64,000 nucleotides of DNA from positions 85,581 to 149,580 of the forward strand of contig CAZNRN010000007.1 in NCBI GenBank assembly GCA_964575605.1. Reading direction: 5' to 3'. A program made the translations under genes and the position numbers. The stretch is from JAPWJZ01 sp964575605 (GTDB lineage Bacteria > Pseudomonadota > Alphaproteobacteria > Micavibrionales > UBA2020). Below are positions 42,384 to 52,667 of this stretch, one piece after another; position 1 is the stretch's first letter; every line of letters begins with the position of its first letter. Below the pieces are notes generated by a model. That model had not been told where the DNA came from. It worked only from the letters and a program-made list of their open reading frames with translations, and made no database searches.

Positions 42384-45170
42384 ATGGCTGCGAAAAAAGA
42401 GTTCCTCTTTGATTCCAAACGCAACCCCCTTTACCGCGACGATTACCGCGCGCCGGAATACACCATTCCCGATGTGAAGATGCACATCAACCTGGACAAG
42501 GAAAACACCGTCGTCACGACGCATTTCAACGTCGAACGCAACCCGAAGGCCGCCAACCAGGGCGGCGCGCTGGTGCTGGACGGCGAAAGCCTCCGCCTCA
42601 CTGCTCTCAAAATCACCGAAGGCGGCATCACGCGCGACATGGACCGCAGCGAATACACCGTCACCGACAAGAACCTGATCATTAAAAATCCGCCCGCGCA
42701 GCCCTTCGCGCTGGATATCGTCACCGAAATCAACCCGACCGAGAACACGCAGCTGCGCGGCATTTATATGGCCGGCGACGTGCTGTGCTCGCAGTGCGAG
42801 GCGCAGGGTTTCCGCCGCATCACCTACTTCCTCGACCGCCCCGACGTGCTGGCAAAATATGACGTGACGCTGGAGGCAGACAAGAAAGAATTCCCCGTCC
42901 TGCTGTCGAACGGCAACGGCGAATATAAGAACACCACCGACCTCGGCAACGGCCGCCATTCGATCCACTGGAACGACCCTTGGCCGAAACCCAGCTACCT
43001 GTTTGCCGTCATCGCGGGCGATATGCACGTGATGGAAGACAAATTCGTCACCATGAGCGGCAAGGAAGTCGCGCTGCGCATCGCCGTGCAGCCGGGCTAC
43101 GAGGACAAGATCGAATGGGCCATGGAATCCATCAAACGCGCGATGGCCTGGGATGAAAAACGCTACGGGCGCGAATACGACCTCGACGTCTTCCACATCG
43201 CCGTGGTCGACAAATTCAACGCCGGTGCGATGGAGAACAAGGGCCTGAACGTCTTTAACGTCTCGCTCCTCGTCGGCTCCCCCGAAGTATCCACCGACGA
43301 CGAACTGATGCGCATCGAAGGCGTCATCGGCCATGAATACTTCCACAACTACACCGGCGACCGCATCACCGTGCGCGACTGGTTCGAGCTGACACTGAAG
43401 GAAGGCCTGACCGTCCTGCGCGACCGCCAGTTCACCGAAGACATGCATTCCAAAAGCATCAAGCAGCTGGACGACGCCATTACGCTGCGCGACCGCCAGT
43501 TCATGGAAGACGCAAGCCCCCTCTCCCATCCCATCCGCCCTGACCGTGTGGAGGAATTCGACAACATCTACACCGGCACCATCTACGAAAAAGGCTCGCA
43601 TGTGCTGGGCATGCTGCACACCATGTTCGGCGAAACCGTCTGGCGCGCGGCGATGGATGAATATTTCACCCGCTTCGACGGCCAAGCCGTCTGCTGCGAC
43701 GATTTCCTCGACGTGATGCAGGAAGTATCGGGCAAGGACCTGACGCAGTTCCGCACCTGGTACAGTCAGTCCGGCACACCTGAAATCTCATACACCGGCC
43801 ATTACGACGAGAAGGCGCACACCTACCGCCTGACCATCTCGCAGATCACACGCCCCACGGCGGACCAGGCCGCCAAAGAGCCGCTGCACATGCCCATCGC
43901 CGTCGGCCTGATCGGCCAGTCGGGGAAGGACGTGCCGCTGCATCTCGACGGAGCGGTCGACGACCTGTCGAAGCCGACCCCCACCACCCGCGTGCTGGAG
44001 CTGACCGAAGCGTCGCAGACTTTCGTTTTCACCGGCGTGACCGGCCCTGTGGTGCCCTCTATCCTGCGCGGGTTCTCGGCGCCGGTGAAGGTGTCGACCC
44101 AGCCGACGGACGAGGAACTTATCTTCCGCATGGCGCATGACAGCGACAGCTATAACCGCTACGAGGCTACCGAGCGCCTGATGATCAAGACCCTGCAAAA
44201 ACTGATCAAAGACGTACAGGACGACCTGCCGATCGCTCTGCCCACCGATTTCATCAATGCCTATGGTAACAACATTGCGAATGCGCTCGACGGCGACAAG
44301 GCCTTCAACGCGCGCATCCTGCAGCTGCCTGCCTACAACCTGCTGATCCAGGAACTGAAAACACTCGACCCCGACGCGGTGAACGAGGCGCTGCACTTCA
44401 TGCGCAAGACCCTCGCCACGACCTTCGAGCCCGAGTTCCGCGAAATCTACAAGGATACGACCGCGCCCAAGGGAGAAAAATACGACGTGACGCCCGAACA
44501 GGTCGGCCGCCGCGAGCTGCATAACCTCAGCCTCTCGTTCCTGGGCAAGCTCTCGACGCCGGAAATGTCGGCCAAGGCTTATACGCAGTACACCGAAGCC
44601 ACAAATATGACCGAGAAGCTTTCTGCGCTGTCCACCCTGTCGCGCATCCCGCCCTCGGGCGCAGCCGACACGCGCCAGATCGCGCTCGATGACTTCTATA
44701 ACAAGTACAAGGACAACAATAACGTTGTGGGCAAGTGGCTGACACTGAACGCCTCGATCCCCGACGGCGATCCGCTGCAGCGCGTGAAGAACCTGATGAA
44801 GCACGAATGCTACGACGAAACCAACCCCAACAAGGTCTATGCCCTGCTGGGCGGCTTCATCGCCGGCAACCCGACCAAGTTCCACAACACCGACGGCTCG
44901 GGCTACCAGTTCCTCGCCGACGTCATCATCCACATGAACGCCGTCAACCCCAAGACCGCCACCAACCTCGCCAAGCGCTTCACGCAATTCAAGCGCTACG
45001 ACGAAGAGCGCCAGGAGCTGATGGTGAAAGAGATGCAGCGCATCATGGATACGCCGCAGCTCGACGTCGGCATCAAGGAAGTTATTGGCAAGGCGTTGGA
45101 CACCCACAAACCCGCCAACGACAATGCCGCGTCGCCGCAGGTCAAACCGGCGCAAAAGAAGCTGGGTTAA
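42384..45170 (+). CDS. pepN: Aminopeptidase N (M1 family)
   Basis: The 928-aa zinc peptidase removes N-terminal residues from peptides. GAMENKGLN (substrate-binding, near residue 280) and HEYFHNYTGDRITVRDWFEL (HExxH, near 316, with the downstream Glu in LKEGLTV) are intact. The C-terminal helical domains are complete. Ribosome site CAGGAGAG precedes the ATG. Length is a little above E. coli PepN (870 aa), mainly from a C-terminal tail (KPANDNAASPQVKPAQKKLG). Confidence 0.95.
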   Translation: MAAKKEFLFDSKRNPLYRDDYRAPEYTIPDVKMHINLDKENTVVTTHFNVERNPKAANQGGALVLDGESLRLTALKITEGGITRDMDRSEYTVTDKNLIIKNPPAQPFALDIVTEINPTENTQLRGIYMAGDVLCSQCEAQGFRRITYFLDRPDVLAKYDVTLEADKKEFPVLLSNGNGEYKNTTDLGNGRHSIHWNDPWPKPSYLFAVIAGDMHVMEDKFVTMSGKEVALRIAVQPGYEDKIEWAMESIKRAMAWDEKRYGREYDLDVFHIAVVDKFNAGAMENKGLNVFNVSLLVGSPEVSTDDELMRIEGVIGHEYFHNYTGDRITVRDWFELTLKEGLTVLRDRQFTEDMHSKSIKQLDDAITLRDRQFMEDASPLSHPIRPDRVEEFDNIYTGTIYEKGSHVLGMLHTMFGETVWRAAMDEYFTRFDGQAVCCDDFLDVMQEVSGKDLTQFRTWYSQSGTPEISYTGHYDEKAHTYRLTISQITRPTADQAAKEPLHMPIAVGLIGQSGKDVPLHLDGAVDDLSKPTPTTRVLELTEASQTFVFTGVTGPVVPSILRGFSAPVKVSTQPTDEELIFRMAHDSDSYNRYEATERLMIKTLQKLIKDVQDDLPIALPTDFINAYGNNIANALDGDKAFNARILQLPAYNLLIQELKTLDPDAVNEALHFMRKTLATTFEPEFREIYKDTTAPKGEKYDVTPEQVGRRELHNLSLSFLGKLSTPEMSAKAYTQYTEATNMTEKLSALSTLSRIPPSGAADTRQIALDDFYNKYKDNNNVVGKWLTLNASIPDGDPLQRVKNLMKHECYDETNPNKVYALLGGFIAGNPTKFHNTDGSGYQFLADVIIHMNAVNPKTATNLAKRFTQFKRYDEERQELMVKEMQRIMDTPQLDVGIKEVIGKALDTHKPANDNAASPQVKPAQKKLG

Positions 45171-45186
45171 CCTATCTTGCCTTATC

Positions 45187-45209
45187 CCCTCTCCCCTTGC
45201 GGGAGAGGG
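45187..45209. repeat. REP-like short palindrome
   Basis: CCCTCTCCC with GGGAGAGGG (loop CTTGC) is followed by TTAGGGTGAGGGG. This is a widespread intergenic repeat in Gram-negative genomes. It lies between the convergent pepN and MBL genes and may also stop transcription. Confidence 0.7.
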
Positions 45210-45246
45210 TTAGGGTGAGGGGTACGCGCGTCTGCGCGAAGTTTAT

Positions 45247-46032
45247 TTACCGAAGATTTCCATCCATCTCGATAACCTGCCCGTCCCACGCGGGCCGGAT
45301 ATCGCTGGGCAGCTCTTCGCACAGCGTCTTGTAATCCATATGCGTCGTCAGCACGGTTAAATACGTCATTTTGGGCTTCAAAATCTTCGCCCACTGCATG
45401 ACACGCTGGATATTGGCGTGGGTGCCGACGGTTTCTTTATGGTACGCGCCCGCATCGACGATCCAGGTCTCGACGCCTTTCAGCGCCTCCAGAGATTTTT
45501 CGGGGAGGTCGGCCACGTCGACGCTATAGGCGAAACCGCCGAAGCGGAAACCCAGCGACGTGCACGTGGTATGGTCCTGTTCGTAGCTTTCGATCTCGAT
45601 GTCGCCGATTTTAAATTTCTCGTAATTGCCGATAAGGTTCTTGTTCAGGAACTGCGCATAGATCCCGCCGAATTTAGGCTCGAACAGGTAAGGCCAGCGG
45701 CGGTGGATTTCATCCAGCGTTTCCTCGTTCGCGTAGATATCCAGCAGTTTGTTGCTGTGGTACGCGATCACGCGCAGGTCGTCGATGCCGTTCACATGGT
45801 CATTATGCGCGTGCGAAAACAGCACGCCGTCCAGCTTTTGCAGTTTCTGCGCATTCAGGTGCTGGCGCAGGTCATAGGACGCGTCGACCAGCACGTTGGT
45901 CGAGGCCGTCTGCACCAAAATCGACGCACGGGTGCGGTGGTTACGCGGCTCAGCGGGGTCGCATTTGCCCCAGAACCCGCCAGCAGCGGGCGTGCCCAGC
46001 GAAGCGCCGCAGCCTAACACCGTTATCTTCAT
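45247..46032 (-). CDS. MBL-fold hydrolase (PhnP-like)
   Basis: The 261-aa protein has VLGCGASLGTP at the N-terminus, the metal motif FSHAHNDHVNGIDD and a later His in EQDHTTC and VLTTHMD. PhnP-like phosphodiesterases are close relatives. In alphaproteobacteria it usually follows tatD, as here (ATGA overlap). Confidence 0.9.
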   Translation of the reverse strand: MKITVLGCGASLGTPAAGGFWGKCDPAEPRNHRTRASILVQTASTNVLVDASYDLRQHLNAQKLQKLDGVLFSHAHNDHVNGIDDLRVIAYHSNKLLDIYANEETLDEIHRRWPYLFEPKFGGIYAQFLNKNLIGNYEKFKIGDIEIESYEQDHTTCTSLGFRFGGFAYSVDVADLPEKSLEALKGVETWIVDAGAYHKETVGTHANIQRVMQWAKILKPKMTYLTVLTTHMDYKTLCEELPSDIRPAWDGQVIEMDGNLR

Positions 46033-46814
46033 TGCCGCTGCGCCTTGCTGAAAAGATTAAAGAAGTTTTCGGTCGTCTGCTTCGCCACGGCCTCCATCGG
46101 CAGGCCCTTCAGCTCTGCCACCATCTGAGCTGTATGCACGACGAAAGACGGCTCGTTTCGCTTGCCGCGGTGGGGCATAGGGGCGAGGTAGGGACAGTCG
46201 GTTTCGACAAGGATGCGATCCATCGGCACCATCTTGACCACTTCGCGCAGTTCGTCAGCCTTCTTGAACGTGATAATGCCCGAAAAGGAAATATGAAAGC
46301 CGAGGTCCAGTGACTCCTGCGCCAGTTTGGGCCCGCCGCTGAAGCAATGCATGACGCCGAAAGCTTTCCCCTCCCCAGCTTCGCGCATAATGCGCACCGT
46401 ATCATCATCGGCGTCGCGGGTATGGATGATCAGCGGCAGCTTTGTTTCCAGCGAGGCCTCGATATGCGTCGCGAAAACCTTCTGCTGCTCGGCGGGCGGC
46501 GAATGTTTGTAGTAATAGTCCAGCCCCGTCTCGCCGATGCCGGCGACCTTCGGGTTTTTGGTCAGCGCCACAATCTCGTCGCGGGAGATGTCGATTTCAC
46601 CTGCATCGGCGGCATGGTGCGGATGCGTGCCGACCGTGCAGTTGATGTTCGGGAAGCTGTCGGCCACTTTCAGCACCTGCGGGAATTTGGAAATTTCCGT
46701 GCAGATGGTCAGGAAATGCCCGATACCCGCCGATTTGGCGCGGGACACGATTTCAGGCAGGCCCTCGTCCGCGAAGTCCGGGTAATCGAGATGGCAATGG
46801 CTGTCGACGAGCAT
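46029..46814 (-). CDS. tatD: TatD-family metal-dependent DNase
   Basis: The 261-aa protein has N-terminal VDSHCHLDYPDF, GIGETGLDYYY, IIHTRDADDD, MHCFSGG and LVETDCPYLAP, the complete TatD metal site. It follows metG by 3 bases. Confidence 0.94.
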   Translation of the reverse strand: MLVDSHCHLDYPDFADEGLPEIVSRAKSAGIGHFLTICTEISKFPQVLKVADSFPNINCTVGTHPHHAADAGEIDISRDEIVALTKNPKVAGIGETGLDYYYKHSPPAEQQKVFATHIEASLETKLPLIIHTRDADDDTVRIMREAGEGKAFGVMHCFSGGPKLAQESLDLGFHISFSGIITFKKADELREVVKMVPMDRILVETDCPYLAPMPHRGKRNEPSFVVHTAQMVAELKGLPMEAVAKQTTENFFNLFSKAQRQ

Positions 46815-46817
46815 CGT

Positions 46818-48377
46818 TTATTCCGCCGCCGCTTCCGCCACATACCGCGGGAAGACGCCTTCCGGCGCCGGCAGCGCCGTTCCGGCCTTCAAGGCATGGG
46901 TGGAGCCCATGAACGAGAAGTCGCGGTCTCCCTTCGCCACCGCCACCTGGTCCAGCATCCGGTTCGCCGCGGTCGGCGTAAAGGGCTGCAGGATGATGGC
47001 GATATTGCGGATGACCTCGGCCAGCACATAGAGCACCGTCGCCATGCGCGCGGGGTTGGTCTTTTTCAGCGTCCAGGGCGCCTGCGCGTCGATGTAGAGG
47101 TTCGCGGCGTTGGCCACATGCACAATCTCTTCAATCGCGCGGCTGAACTGCATTTTCTCGAATTCGTTGCGCACGGCGACCAGCAGCGACTGCCCGGCCT
47201 TGTCGAGCAGCTGGTGGTCCACGTCTTCGAGGATGCCGGGGTCCGGCACCGCGCCCGCGCAGTTTTTCGCAATCTGGCTGAGCGTGCGCTGCGCAAGGTT
47301 GCCGATGTTGTTCGACAGCTCCGCATTCACGCGGTTGCCCAGCAGTTCATACGAAATATCGCCGTCCTGCCCGAAGGTCACTTCGCGCATCAGCGCATAG
47401 CGCACCTGGTCGACGCCGAATTTGTCGATCAGGTCCTGCGGCGAAATCACGTTACCGAGGGATTTCGACATTTTCTCGCCGCGTGTCAGCAGGAACCCGT
47501 GGCCAAAAACCTTCTTCGGCACGGGCAGGCCCGCCGACATCAAAAACGCAGGCCAGTAAACGGTGTGGAAGCGCATAATGTCCTTGCCGATCAGGTGAAC
47601 GTCGGCCGGCCAGTATTTTTTCAGAAGGCCGCCCTTGTCGTCGGGGTAGCCGATGGCGCTGATATAGTTCGTCAGCGCGTCGACCCAGACGTACATGATA
47701 TGGTTCTTCGTGTTCGGCACCTTCACGCCCCAGTCGAAGCTGGTGCGGGAAATAGACAGGTCTTTCAGCCCCTGCTTGACGAAGCTGACCACTTCGTTGC
47801 GGCGGAAATCGGGCTGGATGAATTCGGGGTGCTTCTCGTAATAGGCCAGAAGCTTGTCAGTATAGGCCGAGAGCTTGAAGAAATAGCTTTCTTCCTCCAT
47901 CCAATGCACCTCGGTGCCGGTTGAGGTTGTGTACTTTTTGCCGTCGGGACGCGTTTCCAGCTCGGTTTCAAGGTAGAAAGCCTCGTCGCGCTCCGAATAC
48001 CAGCCGGCGTATTTGTTCAGGTAAATATCGCCCGCTTCCTGCATCTTGCCCCAGATGTGCTGGCAGCTTTCCTTGTGGAACTGCTGCGTGGTGCGGATAA
48101 ACTGGTCCTGCGTCACCCCAAGTTTTGCGCACATATCGATGAAGTAGCCTGCGATCTCGTCGCAGAATTCCTGCGGCTGCTTTCCCTTGGCAAGGGCGGT
48201 TTTCTGCACCTTCTGCCCGTGCTCGTCCGTGCCGGTGAGGAAGTATACGTCGAAACCGTCCAGCCGCTTGAAACGCGCCATCACGTCGGCGCCGATTGCT
48301 TCATACGCATGCCCGATATGCGGCGGGCCGTTGACGTAGGAAATGGCGGTGGTGATATAGAAATGCGGTTTGGTCAT
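46818..48377 (-). CDS. metG: Methionyl-tRNA synthetase
   Basis: The 519-aa enzyme has the class-I motifs HIGH-like in VNGPPHIGHAYEAIGAD and KMSKS in RGEKMSKSLGN. The zinc-finger region is of the short type. There is no C-terminal tRNA-binding extension, normal for this clade. It is 7 bases downstream of holB. Confidence 0.96.
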   Translation of the reverse strand: MTKPHFYITTAISYVNGPPHIGHAYEAIGADVMARFKRLDGFDVYFLTGTDEHGQKVQKTALAKGKQPQEFCDEIAGYFIDMCAKLGVTQDQFIRTTQQFHKESCQHIWGKMQEAGDIYLNKYAGWYSERDEAFYLETELETRPDGKKYTTSTGTEVHWMEEESYFFKLSAYTDKLLAYYEKHPEFIQPDFRRNEVVSFVKQGLKDLSISRTSFDWGVKVPNTKNHIMYVWVDALTNYISAIGYPDDKGGLLKKYWPADVHLIGKDIMRFHTVYWPAFLMSAGLPVPKKVFGHGFLLTRGEKMSKSLGNVISPQDLIDKFGVDQVRYALMREVTFGQDGDISYELLGNRVNAELSNNIGNLAQRTLSQIAKNCAGAVPDPGILEDVDHQLLDKAGQSLLVAVRNEFEKMQFSRAIEEIVHVANAANLYIDAQAPWTLKKTNPARMATVLYVLAEVIRNIAIILQPFTPTAANRMLDQVAVAKGDRDFSFMGSTHALKAGTALPAPEGVFPRYVAEAAAE

Positions 48378-48384
48378 CGTACCC

Positions 48385-49554
48385 TCATATGTTCAGCCCG
48401 GCGTGTCCTGGGTTCTGTATCATCAGGAAAGCGCCCAGCAGCGCCTGCCGTTTATCAAGCGTGTGGTTTTCGGTCTGCTGGAACAGTTGCGCCATTTTTT
48501 CCCAGGTGTTGAGGAAATGGCGCGCCGGATAGGCCGCGGCAATCCTGCCGAAAATCGCAGCGTCGCCTTGCAAAATATCGGGCAGTTGCTGTCCCCTCGC
48601 CTCGGCCCGCGCAATGCGCTGGCACCAGCTGGTCAGGATAGCGCGGGAGGTTTCATAAGATGCCTCGGTGCGCGACAGTTTATCGGCAAGGTCATGCGCC
48701 TTGGCAACGTCCAGCGTGGGCACCGTGCCGACCAGCGACAGCAGTTCCTTGTACAGCGCCACGCCCTTGTCGCGGTGGAATTGGAGCGCCGTGCCGATAC
48801 TGCCTTCACCCAAACGAATGAGCGCGGCTTTTTCCTCCGCCGGGATGCCCGGCGCGAATTTGTCGAGCAGCGTCGAGACGACGTTATCGGGCAGCGCCTC
48901 CATCGTCACCATGCGGCAGCGGGAGCGGATGGTCGGCAGGAAGGCCCCCGGCTGCGAGGTGGTGAGCATTAGCAGCGTTTTTTCGGGCGGTTCCTCGAGA
49001 ATTTTCAGCAGGGCGTTCTGGCTGGCGCGGTTCAGGTATTCGGCGCCATCGACCAGCACGATGCGCCAGCCGCCCTCCGCCGCTGTCTTGCGCAGGAAGG
49101 GCGTAATCTTGCGGGCGGATTCAGCGGAAATATCCTGCTTCAGGCGGTTCTTTTTCTCGTCGAACTCACGCTCGACCGTCACAAGGTCGGCGTGGCCGCC
49201 GGAAACGACCCGGTGGAAAACAGGGTCGTTGGGCGCAAGGCGCAACGTGGTGGGTTTTTCAGGGTCGCCGAACAACCCAGCCCCTTCGTTTTTCTGCGCC
49301 AGCAGGAATTTGCCCAGACGGTAAGCCAGCGTTGCCTTGCCGATCCCCGCAGGCCCCGCGAAAATGATCGCATGCGGCAGGCGTCCTGCGTTGTAATCGG
49401 CCAGCAGCGCTTCCTCGACCTTTTCGTGACCCAGCAGGTCGGGGTTGCTGCGCGGCGACAGTTCGACGGGTTCGGGTGGGCTGTCTTCCTCTACCTCCGC
49501 CATCGCCTTGTCGGCGAATTCGTCCTGTTCATCGTCGGCGAAAAGGCTAGCCAC
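48385..49554 (-). CDS. holB: DNA polymerase III delta' subunit
   Basis: The 389-aa clamp-loader subunit has P-loop FAGPAGIGKATLAYRLG, sensor region ILEEPPEKTLLMLTTSQPG and the arginine-finger stretch PTIRSRCRMV. It overlaps tmk by 8 bases. Confidence 0.92.
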   Translation of the reverse strand: MASLFADDEQDEFADKAMAEVEEDSPPEPVELSPRSNPDLLGHEKVEEALLADYNAGRLPHAIIFAGPAGIGKATLAYRLGKFLLAQKNEGAGLFGDPEKPTTLRLAPNDPVFHRVVSGGHADLVTVEREFDEKKNRLKQDISAESARKITPFLRKTAAEGGWRIVLVDGAEYLNRASQNALLKILEEPPEKTLLMLTTSQPGAFLPTIRSRCRMVTMEALPDNVVSTLLDKFAPGIPAEEKAALIRLGEGSIGTALQFHRDKGVALYKELLSLVGTVPTLDVAKAHDLADKLSRTEASYETSRAILTSWCQRIARAEARGQQLPDILQGDAAIFGRIAAAYPARHFLNTWEKMAQLFQQTENHTLDKRQALLGAFLMIQNPGHAGLNI

Positions 49555-50227
49555 TTTTCACCTCTTTGGCCGAAACGCCGTAGCGGGTTTCGATGGTTTT
49601 CAGCAATTGCGCGTGGATAGCCTCGATGCTCTGCGTTGCGTCGATAATGACGCAGCGCTCGTGATATTTCTTGGCGATTTCAAGGAAGCCGTTACGCAGG
49701 CGCGTATGGAACGGGATGCCCATACGCTCATAACGGTCCTCGGTCGATTCCGTCGCGTTGGTGGTGACGTTCAACTGTTTCAGCGAGCGTTTCAACCCGG
49801 TTTCGGGGTCGATATCGAAGACGAAGGTGAGGTCAGGCTGGAAATTACCGGCAATGAGGCGGTAAATGTCCTCGATCACGGCGGGGTCCAGCCCCATGCC
49901 ATAGCCCTGGAAGGCGCGCGTGGAATCCGCAAAGCGGTCCGAAATTACCCACTGCCCCTTGTCCATCGCGGGCCAGATTTTGTTCACAAGGTGTTCGCGG
50001 CGTGCAGACATCATCAACAGTGCTTCTGTCAGCGGGTCGAAGTTACCGGCGTCCCGCTGAATCAGCAGGTTGCGGATGCGCTCCGCCTGGTCTGTGCCGC
50101 CGGGTTCGCGCGTCATGATAGCGTCGACGCCGGCATCCTGCAGGGCTTTATGCAGCAGTTTCACCTGCGTGCTTTTGCCCGTGCCTTCGCCGCCTTCCAG
50201 CGTGATGAACAGCCCCTTGCGCGCCAT
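49547..50227 (-). CDS. tmk: Thymidylate kinase
   Basis: The 226-aa enzyme makes dTDP. P-loop TLEGGEGTGKSTQVKLL, the DRFADSTRAFQGYG region and the LID are clear. It lies 3 bases after dacC and overlaps holB. Confidence 0.95.
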   Translation of the reverse strand: MARKGLFITLEGGEGTGKSTQVKLLHKALQDAGVDAIMTREPGGTDQAERIRNLLIQRDAGNFDPLTEALLMMSARREHLVNKIWPAMDKGQWVISDRFADSTRAFQGYGMGLDPAVIEDIYRLIAGNFQPDLTFVFDIDPETGLKRSLKQLNVTTNATESTEDRYERMGIPFHTRLRNGFLEIAKKYHERCVIIDATQSIEAIHAQLLKTIETRYGVSAKEVKSG

Positions 50228-50230
50228 ATC

Positions 50231-51370
50231 TCAGTAGCTCCCGGAAACAAGGTAGCCGAAGCGGTCCTTGAAGCGGCCGAACATGCCTTTGCGCTGTTCG
50301 TCAGCACCTGCCAGCAGCTTGACGGAGGCGGGTTTCTGGTCGGGCACCTCGATGCGCAGCTCGCCGATTTCATCGCCCTTTTTCACGGGGGCTTTCAAGG
50401 GTTCGCGGTACTTCACGGTCAGCTTCAGGTCGGCGCGTTTCGCGCGCGGCAGCACGACAGTCACGTCGTCTGCGGCCACCATGTCGACCGTACCGGTTTC
50501 TCCCAGCCAGACTTTGGCCTTGTCGATCGCTTCGCCCTTGGAAATGATTTTCTTGTTTTCGAAGGTGCGGAAGGCCCATTCCATCAGCTTAACGCCCTCT
50601 TCCTGCCGCGCTTTTTCGCTGGACAGGCCGTTGATGACGAGAATAATGCGGCGGCCCTCGCGCTTGGCGGAACCCACAAGACCATAGCCCGCAATCGCGG
50701 TGTGTCCGGTTTTCAGGCCGTCGGCGCCGTTGACGCGGCCCAGCAGCGGGTCGCGGTTCTGCTGCTTGATCTTGTTATAGGTGAATTCCTTCTCGGAGAA
50801 GTAATGGTAATACTCAGGGAAGTCGTTGATCAGCCGGAATGCCAGGAGCGCCAGGTCGCGCGGCGTCGAATAATGGTCAGGGTCCGGCAGGCCGGTCGCG
50901 TTCATGAAATGGCTGCTGGAAAGGCCGATTTCCTTGGCGCGCGCGTTCATCGCCTCGGCAAAGGCGCTTTCGGTGCCCGCGACGGCTTCGGCCAGCGCGA
51001 CGGAGGCGTCATTGCCAGACTGGATGATGACGCCGCGCACAAGGTCCTCGATCTTCACCTTCGAGCCGAGCTCGAGGTACATGCGCGACCCGTCCTTCAT
51101 GCTGTTGCGCCAGGCGGCTTCGGTGATCAGCTGAGTGTCGTCGAGCTTCAGGTGCCCCTGCTTCAGCGCCTCGAAGACGAGGTACATGGTCATCAGCTTG
51201 CTCATCGACGAGGTCGGCATCTTGTCGTTCGCCGATTTATCGAGCAGCACCGTGCCTGTCGCGCCGTCGACGATAATCGCTTCTTTCGCCTCGGTATCGA
51301 TCTGCGCCCAGGCTTTTACGGGCAGCAGCAAAGCAATGACAAGTACAAGTAACAGCCGTTTCATGGACAC
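50231..51370 (-). CDS. dacC: D-alanyl-D-alanine carboxypeptidase (PBP5/6 type)
   Basis: The 379-aa periplasmic enzyme trims peptidoglycan stem peptides. It has a signal peptide (MSMKRLLLVLVIALLLPVKAWA) and the three active-site boxes SSMSK, SGN and KTG (TSSMSKLMTMY, QSGNDASVALA, GLKTGHTAIAG). The C-terminal beta domain and amphipathic tail follow. Confidence 0.94.
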   Translation of the reverse strand: MSMKRLLLVLVIALLLPVKAWAQIDTEAKEAIIVDGATGTVLLDKSANDKMPTSSMSKLMTMYLVFEALKQGHLKLDDTQLITEAAWRNSMKDGSRMYLELGSKVKIEDLVRGVIIQSGNDASVALAEAVAGTESAFAEAMNARAKEIGLSSSHFMNATGLPDPDHYSTPRDLALLAFRLINDFPEYYHYFSEKEFTYNKIKQQNRDPLLGRVNGADGLKTGHTAIAGYGLVGSAKREGRRIILVINGLSSEKARQEEGVKLMEWAFRTFENKKIISKGEAIDKAKVWLGETGTVDMVAADDVTVVLPRAKRADLKLTVKYREPLKAPVKKGDEIGELRIEVPDQKPASVKLLAGADEQRKGMFGRFKDRFGYLVSGSY

Positions 51371-51388
51371 ACCTTTTTTGGTTTTTTG

Positions 51389-52588
51389 TTATTTGTGGCG
51401 GATGACGCGCGCCGGGCCGTTGCCTGCCGCGATGACTTTCGCCAGCACAGCGTCAGCCTTGCCGACCGAGTCAAGCGGCCCCAGCATCACGCGGTACAGC
51501 TTGCGGCCACCCGCGGTAATGGGGTCGATGGTGACGGGCGCGATTTTCGCCAGCTTCTGGCCGAGACGCTCGGCGTTGCCTTCCACCGCAAAGGCGCCAG
51601 CCTGCACGAAGAGGCCGGTGGGCTTGACGGGTTCGCGCGAGACCACGGGTGCGGGCATGAAGCGGCCTTCCTCGATGCGGCCGGGGGTAAGCGGACGGTT
51701 GGTCTGCTTTGCCGACACTTCGTCTAGGTTCAGGTTCTTGACGAAATCGGCGCGCTCCTGCGGCGAGATATTGCTGTTTTCGGCACGCGCAGGCGACGAC
51801 GATGCGGGCGGCGTCCATTCCGGCTCCGGCGCGCGATAGGCGCTGCTGGGCGTGCGGGGCGCTGCCAGCTGTTCGACCGTGATGGTCGGCGTCTGCAGGC
51901 TTTCAGGCAGCGAATTGTCGTTCGCGGCGACGCGCACAGGCTCGGCCGAAACAGGCTGGACGGGCGCCATGCCAGGCGGCACTTCGGCATCCGCGCCGGC
52001 GATGCGGTTGGATTCATAGCGCTCGAGGTCGGCCATCGTCAGGCGCGAGGTATCGGCGCCGCGGCGGGCGGCCTCGGCGATCAGGCGGCTTTCGCGCGAC
52101 AGCACATCCAGCCTCACCTTCGCCGTGCCGCGGCCGATGAAGCCCAGCAGCGTCGCAGCGCGTTTCGACATGTCGATCACGCGGCCGCTTTTGAAAGGAC
52201 CGCGGTCGTTGATGCGGACGACGACCGAGCGGCCGTTTTCAAGGTTTGTGACGCGCACCAGCGACGGCATCTGCAGCGTACGGTGCGCGGCGGTCAGTTC
52301 GTCCTGATCGTAAATCTCGCCGTTGGCGGTGCGTTTGCCGTGGAAATCAGGCCCATACCATGACGCAATGCCTGTCTCGCTCAGGTTGAAATCTTCGGTC
52401 GGCGTATACCAGACACTGCCGACGCGGTAAGGGCTGCCGATTTTGTAGGAACCGGCACTTTCCTGCTGCCCCGGCCAGCGGATTTTCTTGCCCCAGTGCG
52501 CAGCCAGCTGGCTTTCGGCGCAGCCCGTCAGCATCAGCGCTGCGCAAAGCATGGAGACGATATTCAGGAAACGAAGCTTGAGGGACAT
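51389..52588 (-). CDS. rlpA: RlpA-type septal lytic transglycosylase, lipoprotein with SPOR domain
   Basis: The 399-aa protein has lipobox LTGC, a double-psi beta-barrel domain (IASWYGPDFHGKRTANGEIY; RSVVVRINDRGPF) and a C-terminal SPOR domain (residues about 310-399, LFVQAGAFAVEGNAERLG) that targets denuded septal peptidoglycan. First gene of the long minus-strand operon. Confidence 0.93.
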   Translation of the reverse strand: MSLKLRFLNIVSMLCAALMLTGCAESQLAAHWGKKIRWPGQQESAGSYKIGSPYRVGSVWYTPTEDFNLSETGIASWYGPDFHGKRTANGEIYDQDELTAAHRTLQMPSLVRVTNLENGRSVVVRINDRGPFKSGRVIDMSKRAATLLGFIGRGTAKVRLDVLSRESRLIAEAARRGADTSRLTMADLERYESNRIAGADAEVPPGMAPVQPVSAEPVRVAANDNSLPESLQTPTITVEQLAAPRTPSSAYRAPEPEWTPPASSSPARAENSNISPQERADFVKNLNLDEVSAKQTNRPLTPGRIEEGRFMPAPVVSREPVKPTGLFVQAGAFAVEGNAERLGQKLAKIAPVTIDPITAGGRKLYRVMLGPLDSVGKADAVLAKVIAAGNGPARVIRHK

Positions 52589-52667
52589 CTAGACCTTCCG
52601 GTTTAACGGCAGAAACTTCCGCCAGACTAGCGTAAAATACCGGTAAAATAAAGGTTTTTAGCCCCAG

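Noticed and set aside
42342..45155. Long minus-strand frames opposite pepN
   Set aside because: Shadows of a GC-rich gene; pepN on the plus strand is complete with clear catalytic motifs.
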